Of a DNA stretch of 64,000 bases, positions 54,108 through 63,601 are shown piece by piece. Position 1 is the stretch's first letter. Each line of letters starts with the position of its first letter. The stretch covers positions 186,001 through 250,000 of the forward strand of contig NZ_FNQF01000002.1 in the NCBI RefSeq assembly GCF_900107595.1, given 5' to 3'. The translations under genes and the position numbers were made by a program. The DNA is from Psychroflexus halocasei (GTDB lineage Bacteria > Bacteroidota > Bacteroidia > Flavobacteriales > Flavobacteriaceae). The notes under the pieces are model-generated. The model ran no database searches. It was not told where the DNA came from and saw nothing but the letters and a program-made list of their open reading frames with translations.

Positions 54108-55280
54108 TTAGAACTGTTTTTTCAAAATTGTTTTAATTTTCGTCTTCACATCTTGAACTGCATCAAGCAACATTCTTTCATTAGATGGAAAGTTTACAAA
54201 ACCTTTTTGAATTAAAAGCTGTTCTTTAGGTGTTAAGACTTTTGGATCACCTTTAAATTGAGCAAAGTTATTTTCAAAAACAAATAAACTTTCAAAATCT
54301 CGACTTGTAATTTGTTCATTTTTATAAAGATCGACAAATCTCACTTTTGCTCTTACCTGCACTTCTTTAGATTGTCTCGTTTCTAGGAACAAACCTTTAG
54401 CAACACTTATGATTTCTTCTTTAATCTTATTCCCGTTTTCATCCAAAACATAATTACCACGTCTATCTTTTTTATACTCCCAACCTTCGATAATTTCTCT
54501 TTCTAAAGGAATTTCTCGCTCTTGTAGTCTTTCAGGTGAAAAATTAAAATCAGTAAATTCAACAATTACTTTCTGGTCATAATCCAATTGCTCATTTGGA
54601 TTATTGTGATAAACTGTCCAAAAATCATCGAGATGATAAGTTTCTAAATTTAATATTTCTCTTTGAAAATTCTTAGGAAGTAGAAGGTCCGTTTGATTAA
54701 CTGAACTGATCCATACATAAGAAACACCGTTTTGATAAGCGATGTTTTGCATTTCTTTCAGCTGTTTGTAATGAGGATTTAGACCTTCAACTCTTTTCAA
54801 AAGCTGATAAGCTTTTCTGTAACTTTGACGATTATTTTGGTCGATCAAATCAAGCGCTTCACTAAATAATTGATCAGTTAAATTCCTTTTTGAATCGATA
54901 ATTTCATCTGAGTAATCATTCAATTTGAAATTTAGAGCTTTATTTTTTGAAGATTTTAAAGGAAGTAAAGGTCGAATTTGATCTTGATAATATTTTATTT
55001 CTCTGTAAGATTCATAAAGATCTTGTGCGTTATTTTTTTGAGAATCACTTTCTAAAAAGGCAATATCTCTGTGTTTTTTATCTCTATATTTTTGAAAAGC
55101 ATTAAATAACAAATCTGCATAAGCTTTAGACTTATCAGAGTTTTTATCTTTCTTGATTTTAGAAATCGCATCCAGCATAGCAGTTTTGTAATTTCCACTA
55201 TTAATATCTTTTTGCGTGCTTTTTAATGTTGTACAACTCATTAAAATGATAAAAAAAGAGCTTATAAATATAGTTTTCAT
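54108..55280 (-). CDS. Predicted lipoprotein of unknown function
   Basis: A 390-residue outer-envelope lipoprotein: MKTIFISSFFIILMSC with lipidated Cys near 16. The ATG at 55280 is preferred because it starts the lipoprotein signal; an upstream in-frame Met at 55325 only adds a hydrophobic extension. Residues about 20-190 are helical and Lys-rich, with a TPR-like flavour (KAMLDA-type repeats; YRKAYQLLKRVEGLNPHYKQ). The second half is beta-rich (VEFTDFNFSPERLQEREI) and has the turn RRGNYVLDENGNKIKEE. I do not recognise a named family. It is divergent from the FecA-like receptor, sharing a 133-base region. Confidence 0.8.
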   Translation of the reverse strand: MKTIFISSFFIILMSCTTLKSTQKDINSGNYKTAMLDAISKIKKDKNSDKSKAYADLLFNAFQKYRDKKHRDIAFLESDSQKNNAQDLYESYREIKYYQDQIRPLLPLKSSKNKALNFKLNDYSDEIIDSKRNLTDQLFSEALDLIDQNNRQSYRKAYQLLKRVEGLNPHYKQLKEMQNIAYQNGVSYVWISSVNQTDLLLPKNFQREILNLETYHLDDFWTVYHNNPNEQLDYDQKVIVEFTDFNFSPERLQEREIPLEREIIEGWEYKKDRRGNYVLDENGNKIKEEIISVAKGLFLETRQSKEVQVRAKVRFVDLYKNEQITSRDFESLFVFENNFAQFKGDPKVLTPKEQLLIQKGFVNFPSNERMLLDAVQDVKTKIKTILKKQF

Positions 55281-55331
55281 TAGATGTAAATTTATAAGCA
55301 AATTAACAAAATAAAATTTTAACAATTGTTG

Positions 55332-55348
55332 TTTAAATTAAATCTAAA
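55332..55348. promoter_or_regulatory. Candidate operator palindrome upstream of the FecA-like receptor
   Basis: TTTAAATTAAATCTAAA is a 17-base near-perfect palindrome (one mismatched pair), and a partial copy (AAATCTAAG-like) lies at about 55399. It sits just upstream of the receptor promoter. Its form suits a dimeric metal-responsive repressor (Fur or DtxR type), but this AT-rich DNA makes chance palindromes common. Confidence 0.35.
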
Positions 55349-55376
55349 TAAATTTTTTTGATTTAAAAATCACACT

Positions 55377-55384
55377 TATATTTG
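55377..55384 (+). promoter_or_regulatory. -7 element of the FecA-like receptor gene
   Basis: TATATTTG, an exact TAnnTTTG, 32 bases before the ATG. A TTG lies 16 rather than 19 bases upstream (55358-55360). Confidence 0.55.
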
Positions 55385-55416
55385 CGCGTAATTTTAAATA
55401 AATCTAAGTAAAAGTG

Positions 55417-57639
55417 ATGCGTAAATTAATGTTGAGTTTATTAGGTTTCTTAGTTGTAAGCTTTGCTTATAGCCAAGACCTAGCACCTGAAAAGGATAGT
55501 ATTAATCAGCTTGAAGGCGTGACGATTGTTGCTAATAAATTACTAGGCAGCAAGTTTGAGGCCAAGAACAGAACAGGTTCTGCATTTTTTATTTCAAGCA
55601 AAGAAATACAAAAATTTAATTACATTGATGTTAATAATCTACTCGGTCAAGTACCAGGTGTTAACATCTACCAAGAAGAGGGTTTTGGTTTACGGCCAAA
55701 TATTAGTTTAAGAGGAACATCACCAGAGAGATCGAGTAAAATAACCTTGATGGAAGATGGTGTTTTAATTGCACCAGCTCCTTATAGCGCCCCTGCAGCA
55801 TATTATTTCCCTACGATTTCCAGAATGCAAAATGTAGAAATTTTGAAAGGTAGTAGTCAGATTCAATATGGCCCATTTACAACTGGTGGAGCTGTTAACT
55901 TTGTTTCAACAGAAATTCCTGATCAATTTAATCTTAACATGAGAGCGCAGTATGGCTCTTATGACACAAGTAATTTTTATACTAACATCGGTAATTCTCA
56001 CGATAACTTCGCTTATATGCTAGAGTATAATAATTCTCAATCAGATGGATTTAAAAAATTAGATAATAGATCTGAAACAGGGTTTGATATTAATGACTTT
56101 GTTGGAAAGTTGAGAGTTAACACGAATTCTGACGCTAAAGTATATCAATCATTAGAATTTAAATTTCAATACTCCGACGAATTATCTAACGAGACTTACC
56201 TAGGCTTAACTCAAAATGACTATAATAAAACTCCTTTTAGAAGATATGCTGGTTCGCAAAAAGACAATATGGATAATGAGCACACTCAATTTATGTTAAC
56301 TCATACAGCAAAATTTACAAATTTCTTAAGACTGACAACAACTGCCTATCGAAACAATTTTAAAAGAAATTGGTATAAATTAGACAAAGTTAAATTTAAC
56401 GATAATTCTGTCAAGATCAGTAAACTTCTTTCTAACCCAAACCAATACCCTGATCACTTTTCAATCATAAATGGCTCACAATCAATCAATGAAGGAGCTT
56501 TAATCATTAAAAATAATAATCGTGAATACTATAGTCAAGGTATTCAGACAAAATTTGATTATCATTTTTACACTGGAGACATTTATCATGACGTTGAAAT
56601 TGGTTTAAGGTATCATCAAGACGAAATAGATCGTTTTCAATGGGTTGATGATTATAATATGATTAACGGAAATATGAATTTGGTGTATGCTGGTGTGCCT
56701 GGCACTGAATCCAATCGAATTCAAGATGCAGAAGCTCTTGCTAGTTACGTTTTCTATAAATTAAAATTAGGTGATTTAACTTTAAATCCTGGTATTCGAT
56801 ATGAGACAATAAAACTTACCAGATCAAATTATGGCAAAGATGATGTTGACAGAACTGGAATTGACTTGAGCTACAGAGAGAACACTTACAACGAATTTAT
56901 ACCAGGTTTAGGAGCTAATTATAAATTTAATAATCAATTGTCTGTATTCGGTGGAGTTCATAAAGGGTTTGCACCTGGAGGCTCGTCTCCTGGGGAAGAA
57001 GCTGAGCAAAGTATTAATTACGAAATTGGTACTCGCTTTAATTACAAAGGTCTTAGTGGAGAAGTTGTTGGATTCTTTAATGATTATAGTAATTTGCTAG
57101 GAAGCGACTTAAATGCAACAGGTGGTACGGGAAGCCTTGAGCAATTTAATGCTGGTGAGGTTAATGTTGCTGGCGTTGAATTTCTTCTTGGCTACAATCT
57201 TTTATCTTCAAGTAAAAGTATAGATTTACCTATCAATTTTGCTTACACATATACTGATACAGAATTTCAAAATAATTTCGAAAGTGGAATTGGCACTTGG
57301 GGTGAAGTTTTTGAAGGAGATGAAATGCCTTATATTTCAAAGCATCAATTCAATTTAGGAGCTAGCCTAATAGCACAGAGGTTTCAAATAAATACAAATC
57401 TTAGATATAGAGGTGAATTTAGAACTCAGGCTGGTTCTGGGTCAATTTCTAATAATGAAAAAGTTGGTAGCAATTTAGTGGTTGATCTTTCTGGAGAATA
57501 TCAATTAACTGATAATTTCAGTTTGACTGCTAACATCATAAATTTATTGGATAATGAATATGAAGTAGCGCGAGTCCCTGCTGGTTTGCGTCCTGGTCAT
57601 CCATTTGGAATTTATGGCGGGTTTAAATTTAATCTATAA
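55417..57639 (+). CDS. FecA-like TonB-dependent receptor (iron chelate uptake)
   Basis: A 740-residue outer-membrane receptor from the ATG at 55417; a GTG one codon before is also in frame. The signal peptide ends FAYSQ (about 20). The plug domain contains LEGVTIVANK, a TonB-box-proximal segment, VNNLLGQVPGVNIYQEEGFG, IAPAPYSAPAAYYFPTISRM (characteristic of Fe(III)-dicitrate receptors) and ILKGSSQIQYGPFTTGGAVN. The barrel ends RPGHPFGIYGGFKFNL. There is no N-terminal signalling extension, so it is not a transducer. No FecIR pair is adjacent. The ligand, probably ferric citrate or a related chelate, is inferred. Confidence 0.92.
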   Translation: MRKLMLSLLGFLVVSFAYSQDLAPEKDSINQLEGVTIVANKLLGSKFEAKNRTGSAFFISSKEIQKFNYIDVNNLLGQVPGVNIYQEEGFGLRPNISLRGTSPERSSKITLMEDGVLIAPAPYSAPAAYYFPTISRMQNVEILKGSSQIQYGPFTTGGAVNFVSTEIPDQFNLNMRAQYGSYDTSNFYTNIGNSHDNFAYMLEYNNSQSDGFKKLDNRSETGFDINDFVGKLRVNTNSDAKVYQSLEFKFQYSDELSNETYLGLTQNDYNKTPFRRYAGSQKDNMDNEHTQFMLTHTAKFTNFLRLTTTAYRNNFKRNWYKLDKVKFNDNSVKISKLLSNPNQYPDHFSIINGSQSINEGALIIKNNNREYYSQGIQTKFDYHFYTGDIYHDVEIGLRYHQDEIDRFQWVDDYNMINGNMNLVYAGVPGTESNRIQDAEALASYVFYKLKLGDLTLNPGIRYETIKLTRSNYGKDDVDRTGIDLSYRENTYNEFIPGLGANYKFNNQLSVFGGVHKGFAPGGSSPGEEAEQSINYEIGTRFNYKGLSGEVVGFFNDYSNLLGSDLNATGGTGSLEQFNAGEVNVAGVEFLLGYNLLSSSKSIDLPINFAYTYTDTEFQNNFESGIGTWGEVFEGDEMPYISKHQFNLGASLIAQRFQINTNLRYRGEFRTQAGSGSISNNEKVGSNLVVDLSGEYQLTDNFSLTANIINLLDNEYEVARVPAGLRPGHPFGIYGGFKFNL

Positions 57640-57660
57640 AAAGTTTTAATTTCCATAAAA

Positions 57661-57690
57661 CACAAAAGGCTTCATGTGAAGCCTTTTGTG
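57661..57690. terminator. Bidirectional terminator between the FecA-like gene and pyrF
   Basis: CACAAAAGGCTTC pairs perfectly with GAAGCCTTTTGTG (13 bp) around ATGT, followed by TTTT. Symmetric enough to serve the plus-strand receptor gene and the convergent pyrF. Confidence 0.88.
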
Positions 57691-57707
57691 TTTTAAAAAC
57701 TATTACA

Positions 57708-58520
57708 TTAAAAATATTTTTCCATTTTTTGCTGCATGGCTTTAGCCTCATTTCTAGCAGCCTCTGCAAAATCAGTACCTGAAGATTTGTAAATGATGCC
57801 TCGTGAAGAGTTTATAAGAAGGCCATAATTATCAGACATACCATATTTGCATACCTCATCAAGATTTCCGCCTTGTGCACCTACTCCTGGGACAAGTAAA
57901 AATGATTTTGGCAAATGCTTTCTGATAATTTTTAGATATTCTGGTTTAGTTGCACCGACGACATACATCAAACGCTCTGAGTTATTCCAAGTTTTAGATT
58001 TTTGCATGATTTTTTCAAAAAGATAAGTGTCATTTTCAATCTTGCTCAATTGAAAATCTTCTGAACCTTGATTAGAAGTTAAACCTAACATAATCACGTG
58101 TTTTTCTGGAAATTCTAAGAATGGCTCTACAGAGTCTTTCCCCATGTAGGGAGCAACCGTCACCGAATCAAAACCCAAATCTTCAAAAAAAGCCTTTGCA
58201 TACATTCTAGATGTATTTCCGATATCACCACGTTTAGCATCAGCAATTGTAAAAATATTGGGATAGTTTTCTTGTAGAAAAGAAATTGTTTTTTCTAATG
58301 ATTTCCAACCTTTTAAACCATAAGCTTCATAAAAAGCTAAGTTGGGTTTATAAGCAACAGCAAAATCAGCTGTCGCTTTGATAATCTCTTTATTAAACTC
58401 AAAAATAGGGTCATCAAGTTTTAATAAATGTTGTGGAATTTTTTCTAAATCAACATCTAAACCAACGCACAGCATTGATTTTTTTAATTTGATTTGCTGT
58501 ACAAGATTTTCGGTTGTCAT
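57708..58520 (-). CDS. pyrF: Orotidine-5'-phosphate decarboxylase (type 2)
   Basis: Last step of UMP synthesis: OMP to UMP and CO2. 270 residues, the longer type 2 subgroup. [13 protein letters not shown] at the N-terminus and the catalytic [18 protein letters not shown] (Asp-x-Lys-x-x-Asp) are clear. [15 protein letters not shown] and [11 protein letters not shown] bind phosphate. It starts 9 bases after prfA ends, so the two are likely co-transcribed. Confidence 0.96.
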   Translation of the reverse strand: MTTENLVQQIKLKKSMLCVGLDVDLEKIPQHLLKLDDPIFEFNKEIIKATADFAVAYKPNLAFYEAYGLKGWKSLEKTISFLQENYPNIFTIADAKRGDIGNTSRMYAKAFFEDLGFDSVTVAPYMGKDSVEPFLEFPEKHVIMLGLTSNQGSEDFQLSKIENDTYLFEKIMQKSKTWNNSERLMYVVGATKPEYLKIIRKHLPKSFLLVPGVGAQGGNLDEVCKYGMSDNYGLLINSSRGIIYKSSGTDFAEAARNEAKAMQQKMEKYF

Positions 58521-58529
58521 TCTAATAAA

Positions 58530-59606
58530 TTATAGAGAATCAGAAATATTTTTTAGCTTTTCAGTATTATCAACAAGTTTTAGCTCTTCAATAATTTTGT
58601 CTATATCTCCGTTTATAATGCTATCAAGATTATATAAGGTTAAATTGATACGATGATCTGTAACTCTTCCTTGAGGATAATTGTAAGTTCTAATTTTCGC
58701 ACTTCTGTCACCACTTGTCACCATGCTTCCACGCTTTTCAGCATCTTCAGCTTGCTTCTTAGCTAGCTCCATTTCATAAAGTCGTGAACGCAAAACTTTA
58801 AAAGCTTTCTCTTTATTTTTATGTTGAGATTTTTGGTCTTGGCATTGCGCGACAAGACCTGTCGGCTCGTGCGTTAAACGAACAGCAGAATAAGTAGTAT
58901 TAACCGACTGCCCACCAGGTCCTGATGAACAGAAATAATCAATACGAACATCTTTAGCTTCAATTTCAACATCAAACTCTTCAGCTTCAGGAAACACCAT
59001 CACTGTTGCAGCACTTGTATGCACACGACCTTGCGTTTCCGTTTGCGGAACACGCTGAACTCGATGCACACCAGCCTCATACTTTAAAGTACCATAAACA
59101 TCTTCTCCTGAAACTTCAAATTGAATTTCTTTAAAGCCACCGTTTGTTCCTTCGTTATAATCAACTGTGCTCACTTTCCACCCTTTATTTTGAGAATAAC
59201 GCGTGAGCATATTATAAATATCACCTGCAAAAATACTCGCTTCATCTCCACCTGCTCCAGCTCTAACTTCAACAACAGCATTTTTGGCATCTTCAGGATC
59301 TTTAGGAATCATCATCATTCTGATTTTCTCCTCAAGTTCTGGCAATTCTGACTCAGCATCTTCAAGTTGCATTTTAGCCATTTCAACCATTTCGGCATCA
59401 CCTCCATCGGCAATAATTTCTTTGGCTTCAGCAATATTATCAGTTAGCTCAATATACTTATCACGTTCCGTCATGATGTCCTTCAGGTCCTTATATTCTT
59501 TTGATAAGCCAACATATCGCTTTTGATCAGAAATAATATCTGGTTGAATAATCAGGTCATTCACTTCGTCGAAGCGTTGTTTGATAATGTTTAATTTGTC
59601 TAACAT
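58530..59606 (-). CDS. prfA: Peptide chain release factor 1
   Basis: Class I release factor for UAA/UAG. 358 residues from the ATG at 59606 ([17 protein letters not shown]); the 27 in-frame codons upstream overlap the promoter and are not RF1 sequence. The codon-recognition tripeptide is PQT ([13 protein letters not shown]), the PxT form of RF1 rather than SPF of RF2. The GGQ loop is [30 protein letters not shown] is also conserved. Confidence 0.97.
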   Translation of the reverse strand: MLDKLNIIKQRFDEVNDLIIQPDIISDQKRYVGLSKEYKDLKDIMTERDKYIELTDNIAEAKEIIADGGDAEMVEMAKMQLEDAESELPELEEKIRMMMIPKDPEDAKNAVVEVRAGAGGDEASIFAGDIYNMLTRYSQNKGWKVSTVDYNEGTNGGFKEIQFEVSGEDVYGTLKYEAGVHRVQRVPQTETQGRVHTSAATVMVFPEAEEFDVEIEAKDVRIDYFCSSGPGGQSVNTTYSAVRLTHEPTGLVAQCQDQKSQHKNKEKAFKVLRSRLYEMELAKKQAEDAEKRGSMVTSGDRSAKIRTYNYPQGRVTDHRINLTLYNLDSIINGDIDKIIEELKLVDNTEKLKNISDSL

Positions 59607-59625
59607 AAATACTTTAATTGTGCTG

Positions 59626-59633
59626 CAAAAATA
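59626..59633 (-). promoter_or_regulatory. -7 element upstream of prfA-pyrF
   Basis: Minus strand TATTTTTG, an exact TAnnTTTG, 19 bases before the prfA ATG, with the same following GCAGC seen upstream of rpsF. Confidence 0.55.
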
Positions 59634-59688
59634 AGATAATTTATGAATTGATATCGGCTTGCAGAAAGATAACTGACAGAAAAACAAA

Positions 59689-59763
59689 AACTGCCTTAAA
59701 AGTCAATCATCACTAATCTTTTATTTAAAAAGAAAACAATGATTTTCGACTTTTAAGACAGTT
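59689..59763 (-). terminator. Long hairpin terminator after nrdJ
   Basis: AACTGCCTTAAAAGTC (59689-59704) pairs with GACTTTTAAGACAGTT (59748-59763) with one wobble pair. After a three-base bulge AATCAT/ATGATT extends the stem to 22 bp. On the minus strand it is followed by TTTTTGTTTTT, giving a strong terminator 24 bases after the nrdJ stop. Confidence 0.85.
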
Positions 59764-59786
59764 AATAACTTATTGAGCACTATTAT

Positions 59787-62330
59787 TTATCCACATTTAG
59801 AAGAACCGCAGTCCTTACAAGTTAGGCAACCTTCTTGATAAACCACTTTGTCCGAATTACAATTTTGACAACGGCCTTTTGCCTCAGTTCCATCTTCAAC
59901 ATAACGTTTTAAAGCACGAACAACACCGTTTTTCCATGTATTAATCGACTGACTGTCAAGCTGTAAACTATTAATCAAATCAACAATTTTATCGATAGGC
60001 ATACCATAGCGTAGTGTACTTGAAATCAGTTTAGCATAATTCCAATACTCAGGATCAAACTTATGTGATAAACCTTCAATTGTTGTTTTATAACCGCGTT
60101 TATTTTCATATTGGAAATCATATCGAGAGCTTCCATCATCGTTTCTTGCTTTGATGACTAAACCATTGCTCACCCAACGCGGTAAAACAATACCATCTTC
60201 ATCATCAGCCAAACCTGTAAAAATCTCATAAGGTTTGTCATTAATTGTACCAACGACAGCTATCCATTTTTCTTTATTATTTTGAAAACGAACAATTTCG
60301 GCAGTCAACACTTCAGGACGTATCGTCGGGAATGTTGTTAAAGATTCTGATTCCTCTTCTTTTTCTTCATTAGAAATCAAAACGCCAGAGCGTGAGCCAT
60401 CACGATAAACTGTGACACCTTTACAACCTGACTGCCAAGCCTCAAGATATAATTGCCCAACTAATTCCTCAGAAACATCATTCGGGAGGTTGATTGTCAC
60501 ACTTATCGAGTGATCAACCCACTTTTGAACAGCACCTTGCATATGCACTTTACTCATCCAATCCACATCATTTGATGTTGCTTTATAATACGGTGATTCT
60601 TTAACGAGAACATCTAATTCTTCTTGTGAGTAATTTTTTTCTGTATCATGACCTTTAATTTTCATCCACTCTTTAAATCTATGATGAAAAACAACATATT
60701 CTTCCCAAGAATCGCCAACCTCATCTACAAAATCAACACGTGTATTTTTATCATTCGGGTTGACTTTACGTCTTCTTTTATAAACCGGAAGAAACACAGG
60801 CTCAATACCAGAAGTTGTTTGCGTCATCAAACTCGTTGTTCCTGTTGGTGCAATCGTTAACAAAGCGATATTACGTCGACCATATTCCATCATTTCGTAA
60901 TAAAGCTGCTCATCAGCTTCTTTTAATCGCTGAATAAATGGGTTATTTTCTTCGCGTTTAGAATCGTATATTTTAAAAGCACCTCGCTCTTTTGCTGTAT
61001 AAACAGAACCTCTATAAGCTGCGATTGCTAATGTTTTATGGACTTCAACTGAAAAATCATTCCCTTTTTTTGAACCATATTGAATTCCTAATGATGCTAA
61101 CATATCACCTTCAGCAGTAATTCCAATTCCTGTTCGGCGACCTTCTTCAGCTTTCTTTCTGATATTCATCCATAGATTGCGTTCAGTTCCTTTAATTTCA
61201 GAAGATTCAGGATCACTTTCTATCTTTTCAATAATCGCATCAATTTTTTCTAATTCTAAATCGATGATATCATCCATGATGCGCTGCGCATAAGCCACAT
61301 GTTTTTTGAAAAGTTCAAAATTAAACTCGGCTTCATCAGTAAAAGGATTTTCTACATAAGAAAACAAATTAATCGCTAAAAGTCGACAAGAATCATATGG
61401 ACATAAAGGAATTTCTCCACAAGGATTTGTTGAGACAGTTTCGTAACCTAGATCTGCATAACAATCAGGAATAGATTCATTGATAATAGTATCCCAAAAT
61501 AAAATTCCTGGTTCTGCTGATTTCCATGCATTATGAACGATTTTACTCCACAAACCAGTCGCATCAATTTCATGTGAAACTTTTGGAGATTCACTAAAAA
61601 CAGGATATTTCTGTGTGTATGACTTTTGATCACGAACAGCTTTCATAAAATCATCATCCATTCTGACAGATACATTTGCACCAGTTACTTTACCTTGATC
61701 CATTTTAGCATCGATAAAATCTTCAGCATCTGGATGATTAACTGAAACAGAAAGCATTAAGGCACCACGACGCCCATCTTGCGCAACTTCTCGCGTTGAA
61801 TTTGAGTAACGCTCCATGAAAGGAACAACGCCAGTTGACGTTAAAGCAGAGTTTTTGACATCGCTGCCTTTAGGGCGAATATGTGATAAATCGTGGCCAA
61901 CACCACCGCGGCGTTTCATCAATTGAACCTGTTCTTGGTCAATTTTCATAATCCCACCGTAAGAGTCAGACTTACTTCCATTTCCAATCACAAAACAATT
62001 GGAAAGCGAAGCGATTTGGTAAGGATTTCCAATCCCTGCCATCGGACTTCCTTGAGGTACGATATATTTAAAACCTTTAATCAAATCGAAAACCTCATCT
62101 TCTGTCATTGCGTTAGGATATTTTTGTTCAACTCTTGCAATTTCAGATGCAATACGTCGGTGCATATCATCTGGCGTTAATTCAAAAATATTTCCTTCAG
62201 AATCTTTTAAGGCGTATTTATTAACCCAAACTCGGGCTGCTAAATCATCACCTTTAAAATACTTTAAGGAAGCTTCATAAGCTTCGTCTTGCGTGTAACT
62301 TTTTTTGACAGAATGTGCTTCAACTTTCAT
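59787..62330 (-). CDS. nrdJ: Adenosylcobalamin-dependent (class II) ribonucleotide reductase
   Basis: Reduces ribonucleoside diphosphates to deoxyribonucleotides using an adenosylcobalamin-derived radical; works with or without oxygen. 847 residues. Barrel landmarks are VSTNPCGEIPLCPYDSC (active-site Asn-Cys-Glu), the loop ALLTIAPTGTTSLM, and the conserved SNCFVIGNGSKSD. The C-terminus GRCQNCNSDKVV...GCLTCKDCGSSKCG is Cys-rich: a zinc-like pair region plus redox-active cysteines. No cobalamin riboswitch is visible in the 210-base leader. The enzyme requires B12 from synthesis or uptake. Confidence 0.95.
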   Translation of the reverse strand: MKVEAHSVKKSYTQDEAYEASLKYFKGDDLAARVWVNKYALKDSEGNIFELTPDDMHRRIASEIARVEQKYPNAMTEDEVFDLIKGFKYIVPQGSPMAGIGNPYQIASLSNCFVIGNGSKSDSYGGIMKIDQEQVQLMKRRGGVGHDLSHIRPKGSDVKNSALTSTGVVPFMERYSNSTREVAQDGRRGALMLSVSVNHPDAEDFIDAKMDQGKVTGANVSVRMDDDFMKAVRDQKSYTQKYPVFSESPKVSHEIDATGLWSKIVHNAWKSAEPGILFWDTIINESIPDCYADLGYETVSTNPCGEIPLCPYDSCRLLAINLFSYVENPFTDEAEFNFELFKKHVAYAQRIMDDIIDLELEKIDAIIEKIESDPESSEIKGTERNLWMNIRKKAEEGRRTGIGITAEGDMLASLGIQYGSKKGNDFSVEVHKTLAIAAYRGSVYTAKERGAFKIYDSKREENNPFIQRLKEADEQLYYEMMEYGRRNIALLTIAPTGTTSLMTQTTSGIEPVFLPVYKRRRKVNPNDKNTRVDFVDEVGDSWEEYVVFHHRFKEWMKIKGHDTEKNYSQEELDVLVKESPYYKATSNDVDWMSKVHMQGAVQKWVDHSISVTINLPNDVSEELVGQLYLEAWQSGCKGVTVYRDGSRSGVLISNEEKEEESESLTTFPTIRPEVLTAEIVRFQNNKEKWIAVVGTINDKPYEIFTGLADDEDGIVLPRWVSNGLVIKARNDDGSSRYDFQYENKRGYKTTIEGLSHKFDPEYWNYAKLISSTLRYGMPIDKIVDLINSLQLDSQSINTWKNGVVRALKRYVEDGTEAKGRCQNCNSDKVVYQEGCLTCKDCGSSKCG

Positions 62331-62380
62331 AAGGCTTTGTTTTAAAATGAATTAAGAATATTTTCCTTTTTTAAGGCACA

Positions 62381-62388
62381 CAAACTTA
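62381..62388 (-). promoter_or_regulatory. -7 element upstream of nrdJ
   Basis: Minus strand TAAGTTTG, an exact TAnnTTTG, 50 bases before the ATG; the triplet 19 bases upstream reads GTG, two of three matches to TTG. Confidence 0.5.
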
Positions 62389-62540
62389 ATAAATTTTAAA
62401 AAATAAACACTCTAAAAAATAAAAGTTAACAGAAATAAAATACAAAACACTGAAAATCAATATTTTAATTTTTTATAATGAAAAAAAGTTGACAAATTAT
62501 AATAGTTAGTCATTTAAAGAAGGGAAAAAAGTTAAAGGAA

Positions 62541-63599
62541 TTAAAGCTCAACAACCACCCCAATTCCGAGCTGTTGCTTCCACTGAACTCGAGAACCACC
62601 TTCCACCATATCACCATCAGAGTTTTCAACTTTGATCTTGATATCATCATCATATTTCAGATGAGATCCGAAAGAAGCTTTAATGTATCCATTAACTTTA
62701 AAGTTTAAATTCAACTCCCAGTCAATATCTACATTTCCAAAATTATTAGCATAATCAGAATAAAGGCTTAGACGACTAAAAACCTCTACATTTTCTAAAA
62801 CCTCCTTAGTTATTTCATTAGTGACTAATATACCTAGCTCAACACGAGATGTTTTCCCTTCTCTTATAATATTTCCATTCGCATCTTTTTCAGCTTCTCT
62901 GACACCAAAAGCACCTTGATTAGCCAAGCGTTGATTTAAGACGAAAGTTGATTTTAAAGTTAACGGAGAAAGATAAAAAATACGTTTTTTATCATCTGAA
63001 GTAAATTCTGCACCAGAACCTAAGAACAAATAACCCGGTGCCATAAATTGCGATATAGGTTTATCTCGATCTGGATAATTGTATCCATTTGAAAATTGAG
63101 ACTTAAAGCTGAATTTTGAAGAATAGAACCAGTTCGAATCTTTAGTCACTCGATAACCCAATGTTGAAACAATTTCGAGATTATCATCTGTTTTCCTAAC
63201 ATCTTGGCTTTCTTGCTTATTGACACCAAAGCGCGTAATCAACTCATTGCTCCATTTTAAATCATCTTTAAGATATAGCCTTTTAAAATACAAGCCTACT
63301 AATCCAGAAATAGAGTTTGAACCTCCGGCATTCCAATTCACAAAAGAGACTTCACTTAAATCAAAAGTTAATTTATTTTTATGATCCCAAAAACTAACAG
63401 GCCCTCTAATTCTGACTAGATCTGCTCTCTCAAGAAGGTAATTTTTTTTAAGATCTAAACTTGTTCGAATTAAATCCTTAGGTCCTTTTGAGTAAAAAAA
63501 TTGAGCAACAGACTTCTGCAACTGGATTTCACCAAAAGCTTGCCCATGAATCTGTTGAGATATTGTAACTATAAAAAAAAGAAAAAGAAAAGGTTTCAT
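62541..63599 (-). CDS. DUF3078 family outer-membrane beta-barrel protein
   Basis: A 352-residue exported Bacteroidota protein; the signal peptide ends QIHGQ (about 19). The body alternates hydrophobic and polar residues as in a small beta-barrel: FDLSEVSFVNWNAGGSNSISGLVGL is the most conserved family block (given here as WNAGGSNSISGLVG) and the C-terminus ends QQLGIGVVVEL. Function unknown; such proteins are usually single genes. It lies 2 bases after purM, so it may be read through from it. Confidence 0.87.
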   Translation of the reverse strand: MKPFLFLFFIVTISQQIHGQAFGEIQLQKSVAQFFYSKGPKDLIRTSLDLKKNYLLERADLVRIRGPVSFWDHKNKLTFDLSEVSFVNWNAGGSNSISGLVGLYFKRLYLKDDLKWSNELITRFGVNKQESQDVRKTDDNLEIVSTLGYRVTKDSNWFYSSKFSFKSQFSNGYNYPDRDKPISQFMAPGYLFLGSGAEFTSDDKKRIFYLSPLTLKSTFVLNQRLANQGAFGVREAEKDANGNIIREGKTSRVELGILVTNEITKEVLENVEVFSRLSLYSDYANNFGNVDIDWELNLNFKVNGYIKASFGSHLKYDDDIKIKVENSDGDMVEGGSRVQWKQQLGIGVVVEL

Positions 63600-63601
63600 C
63601 T

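Noticed and set aside
59607-59687. N-terminal extension of release factor 1
   Set aside because: The extension overlaps the promoter element and has Cys/Phe-rich sequence unlike RF1; the ATG at 59606 begins the conserved MLDKL.
62331-62540. Cobalamin riboswitch ahead of class II nrdJ
   Set aside because: The leader is AT-rich and lacks a recognisable B12 box or long structured region.
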